Origin: Echria macrotheca
Lineage: Eukaryota > Ascomycota > Sordariomycetes > Sordariales > Schizotheciaceae
NCBI GenBank assembly: GCA_030411725.1
Contig: MU839827.1
Location: 2,602,547 to 2,666,546, forward strand
Reading direction: 5' to 3'
DNA length: 64,000 nucleotides
Part shown: positions 36,801 to 48,754 of the stretch, one piece after another
Layout of the letters: the number at the start of each line of letters is the position of its first letter
Position numbering within the stretch: the first letter of the stretch is position 1
Position numbers and translations under genes: made by a program
The notes under the pieces: generated by a model
What the model saw: the letters and a program-made list of their open reading frames with translations, nothing else
Databases searched by the model: none
Told to the model about the DNA's origin: nothing

Positions 36801-37484
36801 ACCTACTTACTATGAAGGCGAAACCGGCAGCAGCTCGTACCTACGCGACTTACAAACACAGATACAAACTGACGACTAACTCCCATAAACACCAACCAAA
36901 CCTCCGCTTGACCATAACGTCCACCCATCCAAGTCTGGACTTCAACTTGGCAGTCTCTTATTATCCTGTACTTACCTCTCTACCATAACCAGCAACCCGA
37001 GAACAGCGGCCATAAAGCCGCCGTGCCAATGCCAAAGACCTACCACACGTTATCCTACGCTCACCAAGCACCGAGGTCACCAAACGACAACAAACGGCAA
37101 CAAACAGCAAACACGACAAGCAAATCAAAATTCGTGTCCGGTTTAGAATAAAACCCAGTACCCGTATTCTATCCCCATTCACCGCCACCCCATTAGCTCC
37201 TCGATCCCGGTCATGCCCATTCGATGGTAACCATCTATTCCTCCTCTTTTGTTCCCGCCTCTTGCCTTCCATGCTAACCGTGTTATACTGTCCCCGCACG
37301 ACCTACACTGCGGCTCGCTCCTGTCCATCCCGCGAGACATGACACATTCTCTCCACGCTGCTCGCTAATGGATTCGGCTGGGGTATCTGGGTTCCAAGGT
37401 GGAGCTATCTACTACTAAATTGTGTAAAGCACACCCATCGTCGTCGTGTTACTCTCGACGACGGGGCCTGAAAAAGAGTTCTAA

Positions 37485-40415
37485 CTATAAGACATAATTC
37501 GTCTTGAGTGCCTGTTGATCCTGGGGATTCATCTGCGCGATGAATTCGTCAAATTGCGGGATCAGTTGGCGGTAGATGTTGAGCACCTAAATAGTCAGCA
37601 GAGTCCTGAACAAGTCACTTGATCACTCACATTCTGAAACACGTCATGTAACTCGGATTTGACGGGCGTGCGAAGCTTCAGATCCCGATACCTCGCAATG
37701 GCCACGAAGAAATGCAGCAAGACGCCCTCGATGGCCTGCGGGTTCTGAGCCACCGTCAGACTGAAACCCTTGAAAGCCGTCGCCTTCTCCTCCGATGGAT
37801 CCACCTCGTCCATCGAGATCAAAAACTCCTCGGCAAACTGCGGCAAATGAGGGGCGAGAAGGTCGTGGTTATCAAGACCGAGTCTCCCCAGAGCAATGGC
37901 AGCGTTCTCGTTGACCCCCTTAGGGACCCGAGGGTTGTTGATGATCTCGACGCAGCGTTGGAGAAGTTCTGGAACAAACGGCGCCATTCCTTTCTTGTAC
38001 TGGACAGCTATTTCACCGGCACTCCAGCACGCATTGTTCACGACGCTGAACCCGTTGTCTATCTCCTCGTCCAGGATGTTGTCCAGGTCGAGACGTCTGA
38101 GAAGAATGGGGAAGATGGTCGGAAGGAACGGCCTCAGCTGCTCGAAGACGTACTTGGCGCAGTCACCCAGGAGCGCGTAGGCCGACTGCTGGACTTCGTC
38201 GGTTGGGTCCTCCAAACAGAAGCTGAGAAGCTCGAAGAAGGCAGGTTGGCTGTTGTTGACCAGCTTGGCCGCCTTCTCGTCGTCAAGCGCCTGGGTAATG
38301 GCACTGAGAAGATCTAGGCTCGTCACCAGAAAATCCTTATCCGGCTGATCGAAATTCACGTTGCTGTTGGCTGCCATGGATAGTTCTAGGTTCTGGTGGA
38401 TGATGTTGACACACCGGACGAAAATGGGCTCGGCAAACGGGGAGAAGGCATCACCTAGCGCCATAGCCACGTAGGACAAGCACTCCAGCAGCGGAAATAG
38501 TTCTCGAGACTGGTCCGGTACGGTTTGCCAGCGGTTGATGAGAGCTGGCATCAGCTGGTTGCAAAGCTCAGGCCGCGCGAGGACGGGGCCGATGTGCTCT
38601 GCGAGCGTCTGGACACAGTCATAGAGAATCCACCTGTTTTTATCCTTGTACTTGGCGAAGCACTGAACATACTGCGCAATGATGGGCCCGCAGAACGGCT
38701 CCAGCTGTTTGCCAGCCTTCTCCTCCAGGTTGGCCATAGCCGAGGCTCCCGCCTCCTGGACCTTCTTGTTTTTGTCGAGCATTTTTTTGAGGATACCTTC
38801 CATAAGAGGTAGGAAATACGTGTCTCTCTGGTATGGATCTTCCAAGTTTGCTGCCCACGACGAGTACCGACCCAGCGTCCAGCACGTGATTTGCCGAACC
38901 ACAGGCTCCGGGTCGTCGAGGAGGCTGATGAGGTACGGCACCAGCTCGGGGAGATGGGGCGTGACGACTTCCATACAGCCTTCAGCGACAGCACCAAGCG
39001 CGAGCACCGCAGCCTCCCGATATGGCCATTCTGCATGCTTCAGGTTCGTTTGCAGGTACGGAAGAATGGATGTGAAGACAGTGGCGCCAAAATCGGTTGC
39101 GAACACATCCAAGGCTGCCGCCGAGCATTTTCGGAGCGTCCATTTCTCATCGGGGTTTTCGTCGCCATCATCCTCGTCGTCGGCAAGCTCGCCCTCTTCC
39201 AGGTCCTCATCCATGTTGGCAAGTTTTTCGAACGCATTGCCATTTCCGCTCGGATCGGCTGACGCCTCTGCCCCGTTGACGGTGCGGGTTAATTTCTTCT
39301 TGGCGAACTGCGGCTTGAGATCCTCCTCTCGGTCCTCTTCATCCTCGTCGTCTGACGCACCGCCGAGCATGGCAATGTCTTCTGGGCTGTACACCATGCA
39401 CTCGAGCAGCACGGGGATGATCTTCTGGACATAGGGCTCGAGAGCTTGCCAGAGATTCTCGTGCTCTCCTACAGACAGCCAAAACTCGGCAGCTTCGCAC
39501 GCCAGATCCTCATCATCACTCTTCTGCTGCGTGATGATATAGCTGACCAGGCCGTCGATGTGAGGCACGAGCTTCTCGGGCCGCGTCTCGACTAACCGAA
39601 CGAATGCGCGGCAGACCTGACGACGCACACCGGGCACGGAATCATCCGAGAGATAGAACAGCTGTTGGAGAAGAGCGTCAATGTTGTTGAGCATGGCTTG
39701 CGATTTGCGTGGCGTAAACACGTTGATGGCTGTCAGGGCTTGCTCCCGGACTTTCGGAAGGGGGCTCTTAGCCGCCTCGATGAATTTGGGGAGAAGGAAG
39801 TTGATGGGCCGCTCTCCCCGTTGCTCTCGCTCCAACGCCTTGAAGTTGTCCTCGCAAATCTTGGCCATGGCGGACATGGCGCCTTCCTGGGCCTCATTGG
39901 ATACCTGGCCGCTCTCATTACCGAACAGCCTCACAAGCTCTGGAAGCAGCTCCGGCCAGCTCCACACTCCACCACGGCGGACCACCTCTGTTGCGATGTT
40001 ACCAGCATAATTGCGGATCTGCGGATTCTTGTCTTGGATGCCTAGGGGGACGGCGAGTTTAATAAAATTCAGGCTCGCCTCGGGGATCTGCTTCTGCGTG
40101 TTCTTGACATTGTTCTTGAGCATAATCGCGGCCGCTGACCGGACAAGGTGCCAGTCATCGTTTGAAAGGTCCAACCCGGGAGACGGGGTCGCACTCGAGA
40201 AAATGTAGGCTAGGTAGTTATTGATGTCGGGCGACGATTTGGCTTGCGCGAGCATCTTGGCGACCCAACCGTCAGTTTCGGCCCCGACGGGAAAGATCGA
40301 AGGGCACACTCACCAGCTCTGCCTGCTTCTGGGCAGTCTTGTTGAACCCGCTGAGAGAGTCCTTGAGGCAGACTGCCAGAGTCCTCAGGGACTCGCTGTT
40401 GGGTTGCCAGTCCAT
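37485..40415 (-). CDS. kap104: Importin beta-2 / transportin Kap104
   Basis: Karyopherin that imports PY-NLS cargoes such as hnRNP-type mRNA-binding proteins through the nuclear pore with Ran. Exons are complement(40314..40415), (37631..40255) and (37485..37586), with introns of 58 and 44 bp; 942 residues. The protein opens MDWQPNSESLRTL and continues through AQAKSSPDINNYLAYIF, both typical of transportins. HEAT repeats fill the length, for example DDSVPGVRRQVCRAFVRL and EWPYREAAVLALGAVAEGC. An acidic stretch at about 333-400 (SDDEDEEDREED, DEDLEEGELADDEDDGDE) matches the transportin H8 loop used in cargo release. The last exon gives VLNIYRQLIPQFDEFI and ends NYVL. The first exon is required: without it the frame starts in an intron. 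Confidence 0.95.
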
Positions 40416-41579
40416 GGCGACGAAGGCGGGGTTTGGCGGGGCCTAGAGCTTGTCGGATGTGGCGACAGGGCCTGGGTTCTAGGTGCCAGGAATTCTTCGG
40501 CGGGCGCAGAAAAGGGGAAAAGGCGATTGATGGGACTGTAAGGTCGACCCGGGTCGAAAAGCGTCGAAGAAGAGGGCGGAAGCCGGCCTAGACGATGTTG
40601 AACTTTTGGCGTGGCATCTACAGGTGGGGTGAAGCTGGTCAGTCTCTGCTCGCAAAAGCCGGGGCTTTGGGCGTCTTGGTCGCACAGAAAACAAAAATTT
40701 CAGTGCAGCCGACGACGGGTCCAGGACAAAGCAGACGGGCTCGCGGCTGCAAGGAGCGAGATGCAGGACTTTGAGAGGGAAACGACTTGCCTTTTTGCGC
40801 TGCGGTTGGACGTTCAAAGATCTGGCTTAGGTCCTGGTTGTGAGGGGTGGCTTTTGAAACCGTGGATTTTGCGCTGGGCCAGCCACCAGCCACGGAGACG
40901 CTAGCAGTGGGGCTATGAGACAGACGAAGAGGGGGAGCGCGGGCAGCAGGCCACTAACACAGCAGCTATCTAGCCGAACCAAGCAGACAACCTTGCAGGC
41001 TTTTCTCTCTATCCACAAGATGCTTTTCCCATTGCCTCAGTCACTTCCACCCAGACTCGAAGCAGCAACAAGTTGGTGGTTGCATCGTCATCCTGATAAC
41101 GCGGTCTTCAAGGGACGACATGCCGTGCTCCTTTTAGGTAGACATATGGGCAGAGTGAGCGGTCACCACCATTTGTTGTCTCAAAATTGGTCTGGGCCTA
41201 TAGGCAAAAAGCCCGGCTTGGGCCACGACGCAACAATCCCACTACTCTATCAAAAGTAAATCTGCAGGTCAAATCTCTTCTCTAGTCTTTGGGTTATCGT
41301 TGTCTCGTCTCGAGGAATCCTCCAGACGAGTTTTGTAGGCCCATGTTGAGCTGCTAATAACATGCCGATGGGGGTATGTTCAGCCACTTGCATCTGGTCT
41401 TGCACGCCATGTCGTACTTCTTGTCTCGGTCCACTGAAATATTAGGACGGCATGATGCAACATTCGGATAGTCGCATCCAGTCGTGACCAGCCGAGTCTC
41501 TGTCCGGGCACTGCAAGCGATGGACCCCGAAACTCTCCCCGGCAGTGGTGGCTAGACTTTTTTTTTTGAATCCGGCATG
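40416..41579. other. kap104 upstream region
   Basis: This 1.16 kb holds the kap104 promoter and leader and the 3' flank of the neighbouring minus-strand chaperone-like gene. Frames up to about 114 codons lie on both strands without domains. An AA/T tract lies near 41560-41568. No gene is called. Confidence 0.55.
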
Positions 41580-42085
41580 TCATACAGAGCCGTTCCCGTC
41601 GGCAAGGGGCTGCGAGGCCGAAGTGAGGTGCTGGAGCTTGGACAAGACGACGCCGGCAGCCTGTTTGAAAGCCTCCATCTCCTCCTCGACAGTGCCGCCC
41701 AGGCCCGTGTTGGCAAAGCTCACAGAGCTCCCGACATATGTGGGAAGCTGAGTCTTCCTGGCCACCAGCTTGGCCATCCGCGTGGTGAACTCGAGTGTGG
41801 GCTCCACCGTGCAGAGCGGTGTAGACAACGGCTGGGCCGGGTTGTATTTCTAATTGTTGGGAAAATTTAGTCTTCACCAAGCCTAGGTTGGCCGTATGGG
41901 CAATCATGACGCACATCGGGAAGGGCATATACAAACGAGCCCAGTGGAGTGGGTGTGCCTGCCTCATCAGCCGAGGCCGTCGTCAGGAACAGGACGATAG
42001 CCTTCTGCTTGACGGTGAGGTGGACGTAGATGCGGGTGTCCAGCGACCGCGGGAGGGGAATCGAGAGCTGCGTGGTCTGAGCCAT
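41580..42085 (-). CDS. Proteasome assembly chaperone 4-like protein
   Basis: Likely the fungal counterpart of Pac4/Poc4, a small cytoplasmic chaperone that pairs with Pac3/Irc25 during alpha-ring assembly of the 20S proteasome. Exons are complement(41915..42085) and (41580..41849), split by a 65 bp intron (GTGCGT...TTAG); 146 residues. The sequence shows a beta-rich core: RIYVHLTVKQKAIVLFLTT, then LGSFVYALPDKYNP, TPLCTVEPTLEFTTRMAKLVARKTQLP and YVGSSVSF, then a C-terminal helix. The start is at MAQTTQL; an in-frame ATG 111 nt earlier lies in a less protein-like stretch. It is divergent from the methyltransferase gene, 437 bp away. The family call rests on my recollection of fungal PAC4 proteins and should be checked by profile search. 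Confidence 0.75.
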
Positions 42086-42522
42086 CTTCTCGATGTTGCA
42101 GTGGGTTTGCTCAGGAAGTTGCGTTTGTCTCTTGTTGAATAGGCCCGCTGCGTTCGCAATTCTCCGATGCACGTCAGAAGTTCTGGCCAGGTGCAAAGCT
42201 GTCAGTCAGCGGCAGCCACAGCAGCGGGGCAGGTATTGTACAATACGACCCCGAGGATTAAATAAGAAACAGCACCCCTTCGAAGTCGCAAGTGTTAGCG
42301 AATTCTGATACCATTTTTTTTCCAATTGCTTTCTTATCACGTAACTCGAGGGCTTCCAATTACTTTTACGCCGAATTATCTGTGGTGGAGACGTCTTGTT
42401 CGTCAAGGGCCGATCTGGTGATCGACGATCCCCCACCAAAGCCTTGGCTGAGCATCAGACGTGCGTTTGTCCCGACGAGTCCGCCTGCTTCTACGCCGGT
42501 TTCTAGGCCGAGACCACGCACA
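42086..42522. promoter_or_regulatory. Bidirectional promoter region
   Basis: This 437 bp separates the start codons of the chaperone-4-like gene (-) and the N-methyltransferase (+). It contains a T8 run near 42314-42321 and no clear TATA box. An open frame runs into the methyltransferase from 42292, but its extra 77 residues look untranslated. Confidence 0.55.
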
Positions 42523-43856
42523 ATGGGCGACGTAGAGCCTGGGGCTCCCACCGAGCACGGGGGAGGCCGACTGGACGACTCGAAGTGGGGAGGCATCGAA
42601 ACGTCGATCGAAGACCCTGAGGAAGAAAAGGTCATCTTCTGTGCACTCGACTCGTTCATGTAAGTCACCACCCCCAAATCCGAAGGGCACAAACTAACCA
42701 TGGCGCCAGGCAGTATGCCAGGGCTGCACACTTCGTCTGCACCCATCTTCGAAGACAGGCTTTCTATGCCCTCCCGCAAGAGCAGTGGCAAATGCTCGCC
42801 GCTCCACCGTTCAACTACCTTGATACACTAGAAAAGGTGGACGAGGCCATCAACTCAAATGCCGAGCTTGCCGAGGCCATCGTCAGGGCCGGCTTGCCCA
42901 ACTTCCTCGGTGTTGACGAGCTCCCCGAGGGCGAGCAGCCCCGAATCCCCCCCAGGTGGTCCGGCTGTGCCACGAAGGGCGACGTGGATAAAGCCCGCAG
43001 TACGCTGAGGCAATTCTACCGAGACTGGACCGCTGAGGGTCGTGCCGAGCGGGAAGCATGCTACGGATTCGTGATGCGCGCCCTGGCCGACATGCAAGCC
43101 GCCAGGAAGCCCGACGACAAGCGTGCCTCTATTTTGGTTCCGGGGGCTGGTCTCGGGCGGCTGGTGTTTGAGCTCTGTAAGGCGGGATTTGATGTTGAAG
43201 GCAACGAGATCTCATACCACCAGCTGCTCGCCTCATCCTACATTCTTAATTGCTGTGAGAAGGCCGAGAAGTTCACGATTTATCCATGGATACATATATT
43301 CTCGAACCACCGGACCAGGGCGAACCATTTGCGTGGTTACCGGGTGCCGGATGTACACTGCGCCCAGGTACTCCATGAGGCCGAGCAGCAGAACCACGGA
43401 GGCACGGGAGAGATGTCGATGATAGCTGCCGACTTTCTCTGTCTGTACAGCGGTGAAGACTACCGCGAGATGTACGACGCCGTAGTGACCGTGTTTTTTC
43501 TGGATACGGCACCGAACCTGCTGCGGTACCTGGAGACCATAATCCACTGTCTGAAGCCGGGAGGAGTGCTGATCAATATCGGGCCGCTGCTCTGGCATTT
43601 CGAGAACTACCAACCGGGCCGGTTCAACGAGGATGGGTCGGAAAGTGAAGGGTCGCGCGGGGTTGCGGATCCGGGAGGGTTTGAGCTGTCGGACGACGAG
43701 GTCATGGAACTGGTGAAGCGGGTGGGATTTGAGATTTTGACGCGGGAGACCGGCATAGAGGCGCCGTACATTCATGACACGGAGTCGATGCTGCATACCG
43801 TGTATAAAGCGAGCGCATGGGTGGCTCGGAAACCTGGGCAACCACTGAACCCTTAG
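42523..43856 (+). CDS. Carnosine-type N-methyltransferase (N2227 family)
   Basis: SAM-dependent methyltransferase of the N2227/CARNMT1 family, which methylates histidine-containing dipeptides or protein histidines; the fungal substrate is not known from sequence. Exons are 42523..42659 and 42710..43856, with a 50 bp intron (GTAAGT...CCAG); 427 residues. The family lead-in RAAHFVCTHLRRQAFYALP is followed by YARQ-like helices and LRQFYRDWTAEGRAER. The SAM-binding ILVPGAGLGRLVFELC begins at 187, followed by EGNEISYHQLLASSYILN. VVTVFFLDTAPNLLRYLETI and LKPGGVLINIGPLLWHFE complete the core. The C-terminus ends KPGQPLNP. The first ATG giving an acidic, family-like start (MGDVEPG) was chosen. Confidence 0.9.
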
Positions 43857-44129
43857 AATTTGGAAAAGGAACACCTAAGTAGCGTCGCAAGGAATACATA
43901 GCGCCTGGTTTAGTCTGTCTTGTATCATACATGGTTTGCTAGACGGCGAGTAAATCCAAAATGCACATTATGAGAATTCGATCCACGTTATACATCCTAA
44001 TATCTTGCTTCCGAGTTGTACATCCTGACAGTCCCATTCCGAGAGATACATCCTCAAGTTGCCATTCAAGGCGTCCACCCGAAAATCCCCATCCCAGACG
44101 TTCACACAAACTTAACCCCCGAACTAATC

Positions 44130-45067
44130 CTACAACTTAGCCCCGGGATTCATCAACGCCCCCCTCGCCAAAAGCGCACCACCATCAACAGCAACAGCAA
44201 CCCCATTCACATACGCGCCCGCCCTGCTCGCGAGATAAACCACAACGCCCGCAATATCCTCCGGCTCGCCCAACCTCCCCAGCGGATTCGCGCTCGCATG
44301 CCCCTCGAGCCCGCCCGTCTTCTCCAGCAGACCCAAGCTCATCTTGCTCGGAAAGAACCCCGGACAGATACTATTCACCGTAACATGTCTCGGCCCGAGC
44401 TCCACCGCCAGATTCTTCCCCAGATGCAGCACGGCCGCCTTGGACGCGCTATACCCGTACGTCCCGTTCTCCCCCAGCGTCCCGATCCCCAGCCCGGCGA
44501 CCGACGACGTAATAATCACGCGGCTCGGGTCCGCGCGCGTCGCCCGCTTCGTGAGGAGCGGCATCGCTTCCCGGATTAGGTTGAACACGCCGCGCACGTT
44601 GAGGTCCATGACCTTTGCGAAGGCGGCGTCGGGGTGGGAGTCGAAGGGGGCGCCCCACGTCGCGCCGGCGTTGGCGAGGAGGATGTCCACGTGCGATGTG
44701 TGCTTCTGGACCTCAGAGATGAGATGGCGGATGCCCTCGAGCGTGGAGCTGTCGGCGGGGATGGGGATGGCTACTACGGGAGAAGAGGAAGAAGAAGGGG
44801 GGATGAGGGCGTTGAGGGTCTTGCAGGCCGACTCGCAGGCTGCTTGTTTGCGCGACGAGATAAAGACCTTTTCGGCACCGGCTTGGATCAGGCTGGTTTT
44901 TTTGAAGGGGGCATGTTAGTGTTAAAGTCTGGATATGGGGAAGAGGAAAGCATAACGTACGCTGACGCGGCACTCAGACCGAGACCGCGCGAGCCACCGG
45001 TGACGATGGCAACCTTGCCCTTGAGCGAGAAGAGCGAGGGAAAGTCGCGAAGTTGTGCGTCTGACAT
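44130..45067 (-). CDS. Short-chain dehydrogenase/reductase, RhlG-like
   Basis: NAD(P)-dependent oxidoreductase of the classical SDR family; fungal relatives are often annotated 3-oxoacyl-ACP reductase or RhlG-like, but the substrate is unknown. Exons are complement(44961..45067) and (44130..44892), joined across a 68 bp intron (GTACGT...CCAG); 289 residues. Cofactor motif TGGSRGLG at about 24-31, NAG motif in LLANAGATWG, serine in IITSSVAGLG, catalytic YGYSASK and the PG motif NSICPGFFPSKM are all present. The motif set predicts an active enzyme. A start 15 nt upstream (MPYTTMSD) is possible; MSDAQLRDF was preferred. It is convergent with the methyltransferase, 273 bp away. Confidence 0.9.
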
Positions 45068-45577
45068 GGTTGTGTATGGCAAAAAAAGGATGAGTTGAGT
45101 TGAGAGAAGATCGGGAATGCTTGAAACTGCAAACCCGACTTCGAACAGCTCTTCTAGTACCTAACCCCCGGACTCGGACCGCACTCCGGATACAGAAAAC
45201 CGCCGCCGCTTTGAGAGCTCCGTGCCGAGGTACATCAAATGCGGGGAACCCCCGGCCGCAGCCTGACGACACCGCACCCGCTCTAAACTAAACAGCATGT
45301 CAGGTTAAAAACAAGGCAATATCTAACATTCACTGTTCGTAATTGGTACATTTTACAGTGCATAGTCCATCAACGCGCTGGTCCACATCCGCTGAATAAA
45401 AACACATCCCCGGCCCCTCGCCTCTGACCCGCAACATGTACTGTGTCGTTTCATCCACGAATGCCAAAGGTCATCCAATTGTCCCTCATCAAACGCTAGT
45501 TTCCCATATTACGAATGCCAATGACCAGCTGGGCTCTAGTTCGCACGTCGTTGTCTGGGAGCAAAGATGATGACCAC
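45068..45577. other. SDR upstream region
   Basis: This 510 bp holds the SDR promoter and the 3' UTR of the HERP-like gene. A short frame at 45100..45291 (+) has no domain. Nothing else is seen. Confidence 0.55.
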
Positions 45578-47873
45578 CTACACATCAACCAGACGTTGCT
45601 GCCCAGGCGCACGCTGTCTGAGGCCTTGTTCTTCAATATTCGCACCTCCAGCTTCAACCGGACCTCCTTCCGCTGCTCCGTTTCCTTCCTCGTTGGCCTC
45701 GGGAGCCGCAGCAGCAGCCGCAGCAGCAGCCGCCGCGGCTTCTTCGGCCTCCCTACGTTGTCTTTCTAAGCGCTCCTGCTCCTCAATATGAGCAATATGA
45801 CGCTCAGCAACCCCCGGCGCGATGCTAGCGAGGAATAAAATCCCTGCTCTCTCCAGCCGGCGCACTTGGTCCAATAACCAGTTGGCGTTTGCGTGTCTAC
45901 GGTCCGCAACCAGCCTGGCAGCAGTTTGCGCCGGGTTTGGCTCGACCTGTCCCGCCGTCGCTGCGGCTGCGCCCTCCTGGCCATTACCATTGGCGGCAGG
46001 ACGGACAGGGGCTGCCGGTTGTGCGTCTCCCTGCCGTTGATTTGGAGCCGCCAGGGGAATCAGGCCCTCCAGGTGCTGTCGGAACGGGTCCCACGCCTGG
46101 TTGACGAGCCCATTGAGCATGCCCGTATTCATGACGAATACAACAATGGCTATGGCGACCATGGTTGCCCAGCGAGACCAGCTCGGATCGTTGGACGTGA
46201 ACCACCACACAAAGAGGACCAGTCTAATGACCAACCATATATGGGGCCATGCCGCCGCCACAAGCGCAACCGCTCCAGGATTATTCGGGTGGCCCGGCAG
46301 ACGTCCAGGAACTTGCTGGTGCCCTCGAGCCACATTTCGCTGCGGCGCCGGGGGAGCTTGCGCATGTACCTGTGCTTGTGCGGGCGGCTGGGTTTGCCAT
46401 GGAGGCCGCGGCTGTTGAACCGCCGCCCACGCTGGATGAAGGCCGGGGGTCGGAAAGCGAGGCGGAGCTTGGAAGTGACCAAATCCAGCCGGCTGCCGAA
46501 CCACCGGCGGCGTGACATATATTTCGGAGCCGCCGTTGATGAGCAGACCGCGGGGACCGTTCGGTGATGACAGAATGTAAACTTCGGGCTGGCCTGCAGG
46601 CTGCGCGGCCGCCTGATTAGTGGGCATGCTGGTAGGTGGGTTGCCACGGCTCGTCGGTCTGGCCCAGGGATCAGGAGTAGCCGTTCGGCTGGTATGTCTT
46701 GGTGTTCCTGGGAAGAGAGGTGTCGTCACGCCTGGCTGGATGGGGTGAACTGGGGCGTTGGCGTTCGCGAGGTTGGCCATCCCAGTCAACGAAGCCCCTG
46801 ACGTGCTCCGCTGCATGGCATCAGTCATGGCTTGCGTCGCTTGTGTGGCGTCGGCCCCGCGCATCATGTGAGCCACATCCGCTGGCGTGAGAGGAACGCG
46901 ACCGCCCGGGGCAGCTCCAGCTCCAGGATGGGTCCCATTGCTTGCTGGGCCGGCAACACCGTCGTTGACCCTGATCGTCTCGTTCACCGTCATCCTCCAG
47001 TATTGCCCGTTGGCATATCCTTCACGGACCACAGTTTGTGTCGGTCCATGGAAAGCAGGACTCTGCCTTCCACCCGCTCCGTCTGGAGTGTGTCCGTGGC
47101 TGCCGACAGCTTGGTCTTGAATCACATACGGCCCAGGTCCTCTTTCACGTTGCTGCATCTGGCGATTGAGGGCTTCGCGCTGTAAATGGGTCAACCATTG
47201 TTGCATGTTTTGGTGATGCTGTTGTAGGTTCGGCAACGCTGGATTCTGCACCTGTACCAGGGGAACGAAGCCGGACGGCTGTCCTGGCTGGTGCGCGCCA
47301 TGGGCTGCAGTTGCGGGACCCGGGGAAGGCCCGGCGGCCGCGGGCTGGTTTGGTGCTGGTCTAACGGAGCGCTGGTAATAATAAGGGGGGTGTTGCGGAA
47401 GTTGTGGTTGTGGATGGTTCGCCGCCGCGGGACCAGGACCGGGACCGGGGCTCGGAACAGGAGCTTGCTGCGAGGAGGAGGGAGCTGGCGGTTGACGGTC
47501 GCCGGCGTCTCGGAGAACTAGATGCAGGGTTTGCTGCTCCCCGGATCGAAGCTATCGCTTTGGTTAAATAACTGGGACTGCCTGTCAGACGGAGGGAGCT
47601 TACCACGTCCTCGGCGAAGATGTCTCTCAGACAATCAGCTTCTCTGTGTAATAGCCTCCCCCTGTGTATCAAACGCTGGTGGTCATCGGTCGGCCGCGAG
47701 GAAAGGGACTCTCGAATTTTTGCTTTCAGCTCGGCCACCGTTGTGTCTACGGGAAGCGAAGGGAACGACAATGGGCCGACGCCGACGGTAGGAGATACGA
47801 TCTGTATGTTGACGGTTGGGACTGGGGTTCCCGACAAGTTGGGCGTCGATGCCCCGGGTTGTGCTTCGGCCAT
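45578..47873 (-). CDS. USA1/HERP-like ubiquitin-domain ER membrane protein
   Basis: Probably an ER-associated degradation scaffold like yeast Usa1 and human HERP, which hold the Hrd1 ligase complex together. Exons are complement(47604..47873) and (45578..47533), with a 70 bp intron (GTAAGC...GCAG) inside the ubiquitin-like domain; 741 residues. Residues about 20-100 form the ubiquitin-like fold (VNIQIVSPTV, TVAELKAKIRESL, RLIHRGRLL, QTLHLVLRD). A long Gln/Pro-rich disordered region follows. Two close hydrophobic helices lie near 518-540 (IWLVIRLVLFVWWF) and 548-568 (MVAIAIVVFVMNTG). The C-terminus has a charged helix and an alanine run of about 12. Overall order matches HERP/Usa1; alternatives such as Dsc3 have a similar layout. 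Confidence 0.8.
45701..45745. repeat. GCC/CAG trinucleotide run (poly-alanine)
   Basis: A run of GCC, GCA and CAG-type triplets encodes the alanine stretch in the C-terminal region of the HERP-like protein. It is an in-frame microsatellite and may vary in length among strains. Confidence 0.85.
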
Positions 47874-48754
47874 CTTTTCGATCGTCGCTCTATCCTTCGT
47901 CGTCTTGCTTGGGCTTGTTGAATCGATGGTCTAGGTGTGCTGAGTCGTCAATCGAGAGGCATCCGGTAGCCGCGAAGAAACCACCAAGACGGGCGGGCGC
48001 ATTCCCTGCGAACAGCCCGGACCCGGGAGCCAGATCCTGGGTGGGGTGGAATCCGGCGGTCGGCGCGATGAACTGGTTGAAACCACGCCGCACGGGTTTG
48101 CTCTGATGGGAGAACGTGTCAGAGTGATAGCGGTGGTCGCGAAGTCGCTGTCTGGAACTGGTGTGCAGCCGCCATTTCTCTGTTGGTCAGCTCCAAAATT
48201 CCACGCTGTCTTCAGAAACAGAAGGAATGGCGCTGGCAGAAGTACCCGGTACCAGGAGACGACCCACTTCCTCTTTCCGTCGACTTTGCGCAAATAGTAA
48301 TCCCACCTAAGACTTGCTAACAACTCACAAACAGCATGTTATATATCACAAAAGAGTTTCTTCAGTGCCCATATCCTGAATTTCCTGTTTGCGTGGTCAT
48401 TATTTACTCCGTCCATGGCGGAAGGAAAGAGGTGGCTTCAAGGTACCCGCAACTGTCTGGTGAAACCCCTCTATCCCCGGCAGGCAGTTCAAAGTTGGGA
48501 GTCGACGGACCCACTAAAATTCACCGGCTGGCCAGTGCAGACAGTGCAGACAGAGCTCCTGCGTCATGACGCGGATCGCGAACCACTGATCTAATCTTGC
48601 AGCAGCTCGCACCAACGTCTCTTGATACCGTCGGATTTGCGACCACGCCCGTCGTAGTCCTTTCCAGAGGCTGGTATCGCTCTGTACGAGCGCCAATGCA
48701 GCGATAACCCAAATCGTCGCCGTCCAGTTCGCCTTTTTCTGAGGCGAAGTCGAC
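47874..48754. promoter_or_regulatory. Divergent region HERP-like/psd1
   Basis: This 881 bp separates the HERP-like gene (-) and psd1 (+). An AT-rich patch (TTATATATCACAAAAG) lies near 48338-48353. A minus-strand frame of 80 codons (48514..48756) has a helix-like hydrophobic segment and overlaps the psd1 start codon; it is described as a finding, not annotated as a gene. Confidence 0.55.

Larger units (their letters stand above)
26758..37484. other. 10.7 kb gene-poor region upstream of the Zn2Cys6 gene
   Basis: The region runs from the transcription factor start to the kap104 stop, both minus-strand genes. Its frames are short (largest 225 codons, 29431..30108 -), overlap on both strands and lack domains, protein-like composition or plausible splicing. 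Base composition is not the AT-rich bias left by RIP, and I see no transposon ends or terminal repeats. Plus-strand CT-rich tracts lie near 27062-27098 and 33929-33962. A GA-rich tract lies near 34164-34195, together with a 17-nt tandem repeat and a G-quadruplex-like tract. Small palindromes occur (29347-29361, 34277-34286). It may hold a very long promoter and leader, a noncoding transcript, or an unrecognised fast-evolving gene. Confidence 0.55.

Noticed and set aside
42292..42522. N-terminal extension of the methyltransferase
   Set aside because: The extra 77 residues are low in family similarity and run through a T-rich promoter-like stretch; the start at 42523 gives the expected beginning.
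47931..48323. 130-codon minus-strand frame upstream of the HERP-like gene
   Set aside because: A hydrophobic patch is present, but there is no family resemblance and the second half is Arg/Ser/Pro-rich noise; not enough to call a gene.
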